Below, in pieces: positions 22,590 through 31,590 of a stretch of 31,590 bases of DNA. The stretch's first letter is position 1, and the number at the start of each line of letters is the position of its first letter. The notes under the pieces are model-generated. The model saw nothing but the letters and a program-made list of their open reading frames with translations, was not told the origin of the DNA and searched no databases. The translations under genes were made by a program, and so were the position numbers. Origin of the DNA: Saccoglossus kowalevskii (taxonomy: Eukaryota > Hemichordata > Enteropneusta > Harrimaniidae); assembly GCF_000003605.2 (NCBI RefSeq), contig NW_003151761.1:81527-113116 (forward strand), given 5' to 3'.

Positions 22590-23070
22590 GAGGTACCAAG
22601 TTCGGGGAATTCTCCACCTTTCTATCGAACAAAACCACACGGAGAATCGAATCGTGTCACATTTGGTCTCAGCCGCGTGGTTACTCTCCCACGGCCGCCT
22701 CAAGACTGCGCCTCGTCGAGAGCTTGCCACAACTAACTGAGATCGGTTTTATTCACATTCCAACTGTTAGCCAATTACAGAGAAGTTAAAAGACTATAAG
22801 GCGTGGCCTTCACACATATAGCCAATCACGCAAAGTACTCAACACGCCATAATGTCAGATTAATTGCCCCGGATGTCGGGACATAACTATCATACTTATA
22901 TGCGCGTCGTTGACTTAACCAACTTCCATAGTCGACCATTATATCAGCCAGTTGTTCCAATCACTAATTCCCTAACATACGAATGAACCTGATCATGACA
23001 AGTTCACGAGCAGGTGTGGATCATCCAGGGGTCACCAGTGAATGTCGCTATAACCGCGAAAAGCGGCCTC
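22590..23070. other. GC/CpG-richer patch with CCAAT motifs
   Basis: Local composition shifts to higher G+C, with about 29 CpG dinucleotides in about 480 bp by hand count. Two minus-strand ATTGGC (CCAAT-box) motifs occur, read from GCCAAT at about 22770 and 22822, the second close to a GCGTGGCC. An open frame at 22568-22789 has no recognisable domain. It could be a promoter, an old exon, or a mobile-element body. Nothing in it identifies a gene. Confidence 0.35.
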
Positions 23071-24079
23071 ACCGAAATACATGAAAATATAAATCATGAC
23101 AGAGAAATGAAACAGGTTGGAGTCGTCGGCATTAAGCCTAAAATAAAAAATAATTAAAGAAGAATTTTATAGTTTTTATTTCGTTTGGCTACTATATGGT
23201 CTCCGCAATATTGAGATGACACCACTATTGTTGATGTTATCGATTAAATATATTGTTGACCAATAATTTATGAAATGCCTAAAAATTTACTCTTATTTAC
23301 CGCATCTCTACGAGTATGTTTACGCGAGTTAATGGCCACATTGTACCGGGATTCAAAGCGCCGTGATACACGAATGATAGGGGATTGGTTGTATATTCAT
23401 TTATATCCAATAACAGTTCTCGAAAGTATATTTCCTCACTGCTTAGTGACATAATCACGACATGAATAATAAATATTCATCAGGATAGCATATAACGTTG
23501 TGCACTTTTCACGCATTTCTGTTTGGCCGGGAATCTTCCATCGTCTGCTGCATGTCTGTCGGACCTCGTGCGATACAGTTAAACGCGTATGAATTACTCG
23601 TATGAATAGTATACAAAAACTAATTTTAAACTAATTTATCAGTGCTTAACATACGCTGTTACGTATGTCATTATTCGAGATCAACCAACACAATTTTTTG
23701 TTTTTAGTTTATGCTCCAAATTAAAAGATATCAATCCATGTGGTTTGTATTTTACATTAATTCTATAACATAATAAGTGAAGCTATATGTATGAATGGGA
23801 AAGGATATTTCCTGACAATGTGTCCGTTCAATGACACATTTCTTTTCTGAGTTTGTGATTGAAAATTCACAAGCCACACGCACGTATACAAAGCTATACA
23901 ATGCTCACTATAAGCAATGTTGCAATTCTTTTAATTTGAAATATCTGTGATATTGTCACGTCAATGCATAGTATTCAATTCAGGAATTTGTATTCATACA
24001 TTGCGTGATATCTTTCACTTCCGTGGCGATTTACCTATGTACGCCCGTTGTTTTTTCTGTGTTGTCTAGACTCTCTCAC

Positions 24080-24425
24080 ACACCTTACGCGTAACTAATA
24101 CACAATAGACCATTTCCCGTTCACTGCGAGAATCACGCGTTATGCGTGAAATAGAACGTAAAAACAGGACAAACAAAGGTCATAGCGTCGTAGTGGCGTC
24201 AAACATCGCGTGGGATTCGACAAACGCGAAAGTATTTTGGGGGTCATTTCCATGCTTAATAATGTGCTGTCCACATTTGATGATAGGCAATTTCGATTAA
24301 GTAAGGGTATTCGGAAGCAATATTAAAGAAATTCGAGTTTAAAATCAAATCGTTCGATTTTTACGACAGATGTTCGACGCGCGTCTTTCATGTATCTCGC
24401 GAGATCTCGCAATTGTACGGAAAAT
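24080..24425. promoter_or_regulatory. CpG-island-like segment with ATCTCGCGAGAT palindrome
   Basis: About 30 CpG dinucleotides lie in about 345 bp by hand count, against roughly 10 expected from window composition. At 24394-24405 is a perfect 12-bp palindrome containing TCTCGCGAGA, a motif known from CpG-island promoters in vertebrates and reported to be bound by BANP and Kaiso-type factors. No adjacent coding exon is visible on either strand. A promoter or enhancer role is inference. Confidence 0.4.
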
Positions 24426-25465
24426 TACCTATTACGAGAATATTATCATGGTGGTGTATGCTTACAACAAGTCCATAGAATGACAGTCACGTTAAAGTAA
24501 CATTTTGTTTTGAAAAGCAAGTTTTACCATCAAATTTTTATAAATAACGAAATGTTGTCTCCTAGGTTGACAGAATAGCGTTTTTCAAAATGACAAGTTT
24601 TTGCTAAATATAAAAATGACGTAATCGTAGGAGGCTATAGAACGTGTGGAAGAGATAAAATAACGATAAAATAACAACAGTATGCTCAGACAATAAAGTC
24701 ATAACAATACGTCTGTGGCTATGTTGCTGTTTTTGTGTGTTGCTTAGTGAGGTAATTCTCTAACGATATAAAAATTATCGGACATGCGTATACGCAGGTG
24801 AGATGGGTACCACGTTTACAATATCAGATTTAGAGCCTAGGCGATATGACGTAAACACACTGCCGTGTCAATAACTTTATGTTTCATTAAAATAAGGCAC
24901 AACGTCATTTTGAATTATTAAAATGCATGTTAATAACAATACATCAACGAACAACACAATGATATAACATTTGAAACTTCATCATTGACTAAAATTAATG
25001 TAAAGACTGTCTAGAGCGTTAGGTTTGACATTATATTGAAAGTTCATGCAATACAAGCTTTGTTCCATAAGTATGATAAGGGTCAGCTGGCCACGTTAAA
25101 TACTATAAATACTCAGTCTCGAATATAGAATTACACATGTATATACTGTGAGTGTTTCAACGGACAACCAATGTGGGAATTGCGCAAAAGACAAGAGTGT
25201 TAATGGTGTGATAACTTTATATTAATAATTTATGTTATGTATCTGGATCATCATGTAACTAACGGGTGTTAATATGAATTTTGTAAAACGAGGTTGATGC
25301 AAATAACAAAATGCGGCATTTAGAAAGTATTTATCAATGCAAATCTACTGGAAAGATAAAAGGGTCATGCTCAAACAATGTACACACAGTGGACTGATAG
25401 ACAAAGCGGCATTGGCAAAACATGTAGAAGGCGAGGAATACTGGGTCGTGGTTGGACACATCAAT

Positions 25466-25496
<31 letters not shown>

Positions 25497-26310
25497 CCAT
25501 CATCATCATCATAAATTGAAGTCTAGAATAATAATACACGGCACAGTGAATAAAAAGAACTCTAAAGTCAGTCCAGACAATCACAAAAACAAGGAAACAG
25601 TTATTAAAAGTTGGCAAGTACGTTGGAATTTTTCAGTTGTCAATCCCATTACACGAACATAAACCTATTTCAGAGTAATTGTATAGTTTAGTTAGGCAAT
25701 ACGATCTAAATGAATTAACGACGACTGCAAGTAACGTACTTAAATCTGGAAGTATTGTCAACCTAATTAATAGTATCGTTAGAATGTGCAAAAGTTGCGA
25801 TACACCAGAATGGCACAATGTGTAAGCAGTATTTAATCGATGGTTAACATTGTCAGACAAACTCGATTATCAGCGTTACAATTGTTATTCAGACGTTTAG
25901 TATTACATTTTTGACTTCAGAATACACGTGAAAGGATAAAGCTCGCAGCTAGAAGCAAATGCGACCTATTACAACTTCAGTTAACTATCTAACTTGAACA
26001 TTTTTTATGCGTATCTACTTACTCGGTGTGTAAAACAAAAAAGCAGACTTTATGTGAATGATAAGGTCCGATAAACACATTTACCGCAAAATACAATATA
26101 CTCAATGACAATGTAACCTTCAAACTGATATGAATGTAGCTAATAATATATCATGATAAAAATGGTGGTAATATCAGTCTCTAGACAGATAGTAAGTATT
26201 ATATTACAGCAAGCATTTTTATTAATACCAGTGAATGTTACGACCTCAACACTGCAGCGAGGCTCTGAATGACCATAGCGTTAATAGTCAGCTAACACGC
26301 TGCAAAATAC
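24426..26310. other. Non-coding stretch with microsatellite
   Basis: Apart from the (ATC)n tract I see no exon, RNA gene or element ends. Reading frames around 25337-25662 owe their length to the microsatellite and its stop-poor flank. Confidence 0.5.
25466..25513. repeat. (ATC)n microsatellite
   Basis: About 16 ATC/CAT units with one interruption (ACC near 25496). They create artefactual poly-Ile, poly-His and poly-Met runs in the crossing reading frames, which should not be taken as genes. The 130 bp on the left (25337-25465) are locally richer in G+C and free of stops in more than one frame, possibly a retroposon fragment ending in the repeat. Confidence 0.95.
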
Positions 26311-26738
26311 TTAAAGGGGAGCAGAGGTGTGGCTTCTTCCGCCGATTTTTCGCAACCAACAACGTGATTTTTTATTTGCGATTTCGAGAAACTTAACATG
26401 AATCGTTATGGCATTCATGCGCACAACATTTCGCCATGTTTCAACTTTTAAGTAGTCAGTTAACAAGGTCTTTCATAGTAGCATTTCTATGGGATTGGCG
26501 TACTAGCATGAATGGCTTCAATTATCATTGTTCACTGATGACGTCATTTGACTGGCCCTCTAGAGGCGAAATGACACCAGGAAAAGCGGAAGTTTGCCGT
26601 CTGCTTCACAGCCCGTTTTATACCCGATGTTTAGGGCATTTCGCAGCACATACAAGTTATTTTTATCGACAGAATCCATTCATAGATCTCAGATTTCATG
26701 TACAGAGTGTCAAAAGCCACATCTCTGCTCCCCTTTAA
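26311..26738. mobile_element. Second TTAA-flanked MITE (about 428 bp)
   Basis: TTAA at 26311-26314 and 26735-26738 border terminal inverted repeats 26315-26335 and 26714-26734. Read inward, both begin AGGGGAGCAGAG and match at 20 of 21 positions. The interior of about 380 bp has no transposase homology that I can see. It carries a perfect TGACGTCA at 26539-26546. Reading frames crossing the element are unrelated to any family that I recognise and probably accidental. TTAA target duplication is characteristic of piggyBac-type transposition, so this is probably a non-autonomous derivative. Its terminal bases (AGGGG) partly resemble those of the 12114-12274 element (AGCGGG). Confidence 0.75.
26539..26546. 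promoter_or_regulatory. Perfect CRE palindrome TGACGTCA inside MITE
   Basis: The full CREB/ATF site in context ATGACGTCATT, lying in the interior of the 26311-26738 element. It would be dispersed with that element when it transposed. Confidence 0.45.
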
Positions 26739-29187
26739 GAACAAGGTGTGCGCGGTTGTGTGTGAATATTACATTGAGACAAATTTGTGATGTCATCGTT
26801 TGCTCTCACGTACGCTTAGCTGAGTGCAAGTGCGTGCGGGAGCGATGCGCCAAATGAGCATATCAGTATCAGCGATAATGAAGGTATGTGCTATTTTCAG
26901 TCACCATGTACAACTTGGCACATATTAGCAGCGTGATGTTGCGTTCATCGTTACACTACGTGCAATCCTCGTACTTGTGAGGCAATGTATGGGTAAAATT
27001 GATATACCTGCATGATTCTCGTTCAGTTAATGCGTTCCGAGAATATCGTATAATTATTCAGATTCCAGAGCCGATGCCAGCGACACTTCACACTCAGTTT
27101 TTTTTTTTTTACGATTACTGTTTTATAAACTTGTCAAATTCATTGGTAATAATAACTTGACAATGCATTAGTAATAATGTACTTCCTGTCAACCCATAAC
27201 GAACTCAAGCACATGTGATTTCGTCCAATATTTTATTATTATTATTCAAATGATTATATTCACACACATGTGATCGCATGATACAGCATTCGACACATTA
27301 TTCTTTATTTTGTTTTGCATAAATTAATATTCGGGCAGAATGACTAGATTATTATAGGGAACAGAAAATTTGAAACCTTCGGGTTCGAAATGTCATGGAA
27401 AATGGTCTGAATTTACATATTAGCTTCGGCTGCTATAAGGAAAGTACTTTACTATATCAACATTTCGCGGTGTCATAGAATGAAACATTAAAATTAAATT
27501 ATTAATCATATTATCATTTTTCATCTGAAATAATTTGGAGAGTTTACGATTATCTGCAATGACAAGTACCCCCCCCCCCCCCATGTTGGATTACGTATAT
27601 GCCAGTACTGTATGCTCAACAGTACAACAATTGTTACTGTTGATTAAGTTACTGTTTAACTTTATATTTTGTGGTCATTGTTGTATTGAGAAACGTATAT
27701 CAGGGTTTTTAATAAACAATATACTTTAAAGATTGAAACAAACATTTTAATACATATTGTTATTGGCTTCTATGTTACCACTTACCATTACTGGATTGTG
27801 TGTATTGGAACGATTATATTGTATTCTTTTTTTTCACTATGTAATTCAGTTACAATTTTTTGCGAGACGTTAAAAACAATAATTCACAAATATACAATTC
27901 TAATGTAAACTGATACTGAACGTAAGAAACACGTCAAAAAGTGCATGTGCCAATTACTTTTAGTTTGTAGTTCAATGTTAGTAGAGGACATTATATATAT
28001 AGATAACCACGGATATAGGGACGCCTTTGACCTATAGAGGAGATAAAAGAGAAAGTTCTGAAATCACAGAATGCGATTCAACAGTAGTACTCAATCTAAC
28101 TCATCATAGAAATGGTGTAATGATCTTATTGTTCTTTCAGGAAAGTGCCAATAACCATGTACAATCAGATTATGTAGGGGTTATGCTGAATTATTCACTA
28201 AAGCACACAATTTTATCATTTATTATGCACGACTGATAAAATATAAACAACAAACCTTAATACTAAAAAGTAAAATATTAAATCCAAGATTTTTAGGTGA
28301 GTGACGCCACGAGTATCAACCGATCCTATGAATAACTGATATCGGGTTATCATCTGTTTAGCACATGCGCAGCCCTGAGTGTTAAAAATACGGTAAATTG
28401 GAATATTACGACTACACGTAATTCATTATATATAAGAAGATAGAAAATCTAAGAGATGGTTCGACGCGCATTTACACCTAAGGGCATCAGTAATAATATC
28501 CTGCCACCGAAGCTTTTACGAAATAAACTGTCAGTCGATATTAATACAAACTAGTGACTAAACGTCTAAAATGTACGTGAAGTGCATATACAATAGTCAT
28601 GTAATATCGAGCCATTTAAACTGGTTAATTTCACTGGTCTGTTTGTTTGTTTTTTGCAATATGTTGGCTGTGGTGTTTCTAAGCCAATATTACTCATGAA
28701 TGATGGATTAAAACCGCTCACTGTTTAGTATCCCCATTTCAAATCTAAGAAGTCAATGCATATGTTATCTTTGAGTACGTTGCAAGGATTATTTTGCTCA
28801 CAACATGCCTCTATATTCTATTTGTACATTTAGTATGACCGCTGAATGCGCTGTATCTTATTGTATCTGTTTATATGTGTTTGGATGGGCTGTTTGTTTT
28901 GAACTTGAAGTAAAGCACAACGTGCGTCCCGGTATTTTTTAGCTTCCTAGAAGAAATTGAAAGGGTTTTGATTGAGGAATTCCTGACAAGGTTGGTCAGA
29001 AACACAATGCATAATTTGTATAGTTGCTGTGAATCACTATGTATTATGTAAAACAGGTCCTGGTAAAAAACTGTCTACCATAAAACTACTGAGAGACTTT
29101 ATTTCACTTAATTACAATCATTTTTTGTAGCATAATCATATTGCGATGAACATTTTCATTCATTCTAGAAACTTGAAAACCTATATA
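26739..29187. other. Non-coding stretch between second MITE and tandem array
   Basis: AT-rich DNA with the poly-C run and short poly-T runs (for example 27098-27110). No coding or RNA gene is recognised. Short open frames (27535-27729, 28027-28236) lack any domain signature. Confidence 0.5.
27569..27582. repeat. Homopolymer run of 14 C
   Basis: Fourteen consecutive cytosines in otherwise AT-rich DNA. No flanking repeat structure is evident. The length may vary between individuals or by sequencing error. Confidence 0.95.
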
Positions 29188-30330
29188 AATCGTGCATCCC
29201 TGTTTATACTACCACATTATCCTAAATCATAGAATCGTTGTACAGCCTGTCATATCATTCCCGATTCACTGCGGGATAGGTTCGTTGCTATCACTTAAGT
29301 CGTACTCGTCTTTTTTATTTTCCCGATTGACTGCAGGATAAACTCGTTATGGTTACTTAAAACGTGCATATCTTTTGGCAATGACATATTATTCTAAATC
29401 ATGTAATGGTTTTTCAGCTTGGCATACTATTCTCGATGGACTACATGATAGTTTTTTTTTACTGTTACTTAAATCGTGCATATATATTGGGACGCAATAT
29501 TATCCCAAATTACAATGAAAGTGCCAAAGGAAGTAACTTGCGATGTAACTTCAATTAATATTTTAAGATAAATCTGTACAGCTCAGTTTATTTTAACATT
29601 CATTTTTTAACATTTCCAATTCGATTCGTTGCCATCTTTATCCAGGAGTTTTAAAGAAAAATGCGTTACAGTCGTATTATTATTCGCATCACTACAAGAT
29701 ATGTTCGTTACTATTAAATGAATCTTGCATATATGTTGAGACTTCAAAATTATCCTTAATTACAAAATCAATTTCCAGCTTGTCAAATTATTCTCGATTC
29801 ACTGTGAGATAGATTCTTCACTAAAATGGTTGTCATATGATTGGCGATGTAATTTCCAATTAATATTTTAAGTGAAACCTTTACTGATCAGTTCATTTTT
29901 TCCCAGATCTAATTTGATCCGATTGGATTCGATACCATTGCTGACCTAGTATACAGGTTTGCAATCACTAGGAACAATAGTAATAGATACGGTACCAGTA
30001 TTGTCTTCACCCTGGAGTTTTCCAATCAAAATACGGTATTGTTTTATTATTCCGATTCACTGCAAAATAGGTTCGTTACCCTTAATTGAATCTTGTGTAT
30101 TTGTTGAGATTGTTGAGACTCTTCTTAATTACAAAATCGATTTCCAGCCTGTCATATTAATCCCTAGTCAATGATGAACTGGTTCGTTACTATTACTTGA
30201 ATCATGCATGACTGGCAGATTATCCTAAATCAAGAAATTAAGGAGTGATTAAGGAAAACAACTCGCCTTTTGTGCAATTGATGATGTAGCTACGATTAAT
30301 ATTTTATTCGCCATGCATAGTGATCAATAG
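29188..30330. repeat. Degenerate tandem array of about 100-bp units with about 370-bp higher-order period
   Basis: A unit with the order TTATCCTAAATCA, TTTCCAGCCTGTCAT, TCCCGATTCACTGCGGGA, TAGGTTCGTTACTATTACTT, AAATCGTGCATAT recurs in diverged form. Core copies begin near 29246, 29318, 29418, 29676, 29778, 30045 and 30148, with a fragment at 29188. A second module containing GCGATGTAA then TTAATATTTTAAG occurs near 29540, 29843 and, weakly, 30280. The pairs 29676/29778 and 30045/30148 are offset by about 370 bp, so short units and the second module were duplicated together. Divergence is high, indicating an old satellite or internally repeated mobile element. No reading frame is conserved through it. 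Confidence 0.75.
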
Positions 30331-31590
30331 TTTTTTTTTCACTTCACATGAATATATGTATATGTGAATCTCTCCTTAGGCTGAATACCACGTCAACTAT
30401 GAACAAAAAATGTTATCGCCGATATTTGTGAAATTGATATATTGGAATAGAATAACACGTTTAAATTCTGTTGACCCAACATGTTATTGTAGTTATTCCA
30501 TACCCAAGTAAGATATTTAAAACAGCTGAATTGCATAGTCGATTTCAAAACTATGTAATGTGTCATGATGTAACTGATTCAAAAACTATACTTACGGAAG
30601 ATAACAGTATTCTTGAATATTAGATTGATTACGAATCTGTTGAGTTTGGTAGCCATGCATTTCGACAAATCACTTGCATTTCAATATCAACTATATGCGC
30701 TTCCCTGCTAGTCGATTTTTTTCTAAAATGAGGTAAACTTTTTCAGAAAAGTTAAATCATTCAGTTTCACCTTTTGGTATATTGATGATAAACTTGTCAA
30801 AAACAATCATTTCATCAATAAGTGTACTTCTATGATATACATCCAGCAGAACTTGAAATAAAAACGTAATCGAGTTTTTTTTTGCCTCATATTTAGATGT
30901 TCGTGAACATTGGTAGCCCATCGGTAGTATTTCTACAAAACACTTTGAATTAGATTGATATACGGCGGTTTCTACGTACCGGTGAGCAGAGTATGATGTG
31001 ACCTTTGAAAACACATGATATCACTACTTTTGTCTTAACTTGAGGTCCATATATGATTCTTTGCACATTTCTTGTAAATTACCATTTCCTCTCGTGCATC
31101 ACATTAATTCTGTATTACTGTACACGTTGTACTTTTCAAGGATGTAAATGTTCCATGTATACTGTTATTGTTGTATGTTCATTGTACTTTGTTGAAATCT
31201 CTGTACGACTATTGATTTTTGATTAATAGATGGGTATGTCTGTGATTCTTGCACACAAACCATACATCAAACACAACACCGTCATTTCCGTTTGTAGGTA
31301 CATTGAATGCTATGCTATATAAATATCGATGTGGTACTACTATTTCAGATTTTACTCCATGTAGTCAAAATCTTATTTCTAGTTTATGCGCATCAAAATA
31401 ATAAAACAATAAGAGCATGGAAATGGGGACTTAACTCGCTTGCCAGATAACACTTACTCTAATTGTTTGTTTATCACCTGTATGTGATAAACTTCATTAT
31501 GTCGATACTATACAGTGTTTTGGGGACTGTATTAATTGATGGATTTCACTAACTGGTAAAACTGTCGTCACAATTTGAAAATAGTCTTAA
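30331..31590. other. Non-coding right end
   Basis: No exon or repeat family is recognised. A minus-strand open frame of 85 codons at 30757-31014 has no domain features and is of chance length. Confidence 0.5.

Noticed and set aside
25378-25662. Histidine-rich 94-codon protein
   Set aside because: The His run is the (ATC)n microsatellite read in one frame. The other frames give poly-Ile and poly-Met.
27375-27400. GGGTTCGAAAT as a tRNA B box
   Set aside because: No matching A box, acceptor stem or anticodon arm at the right spacing. No tRNA gene is supported anywhere in the window.
29188-30330. CRISPR array
   Set aside because: Units are long, strongly diverged and contiguous with no unique equal-length spacers, and the DNA is animal-like.

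Overview
The window looks like nuclear DNA from an animal, most likely an invertebrate. It is about two-thirds A+T by eye and has very low gene density. It contains dispersed transposon relics, microsatellites and eukaryotic palindromic regulatory motifs, and no bacterial signs such as operons or ribosome binding sites. The one confident gene is an intact, intronless rhodopsin-family (class A) G-protein-coupled receptor of neuropeptide-receptor type. I cannot name the species. Intronless peptide-type GPCRs plus decayed LINE and MITE copies would suit a hemichordate, echinoderm, lancelet, mollusc or similar lineage, but that is inference.

Layout. Bases 1-12113 are AT-rich non-coding DNA with scattered short palindromes and no convincing exon. 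Bases 12114-12274 are a small element with TTAA-flanked terminal inverted repeats carrying NRF-1-like TGCGCATGCGC sites. Bases 12275-18477 are again mostly non-coding, with an unrecognised 151-codon minus-strand reading frame at 17816-18271, about 200 bp upstream of the receptor and divergent from it. The receptor gene is 18478-19692 (+). About 1.2 kb downstream are two adjacent inverted repeats (20935-20981), one framing an E-box and the other made of two octamer (ATTTGCAT) sites. Bases 21545-22485 hold a 5'-truncated, mutated LINE on the minus strand, with reverse-transcriptase C-terminal homology and an (ATT)n tract at its 3' side. Two CpG-rich patches follow (about 22590-23070 and 24080-24425), the second with an ATCTCGCGAGAT palindrome. 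An (ATC)n microsatellite lies at 25466-25513, and a second TTAA-flanked MITE at 26311-26738. A 14-base poly-C run is at 27569-27582. A decayed array of about 100-bp units, in part ordered into about 370-bp higher-order repeats, fills about 29188-30330.

Across the window the perfect CREB/ATF palindrome TGACGTCA occurs at seven places, where a base-composition estimate gives well under one. No genes here work together as a pathway. The receptor stands alone, and the rest is best read as intergenic DNA with mobile-element debris and candidate regulatory sites. I did not find convincing evidence of a wholly new multi-gene system.
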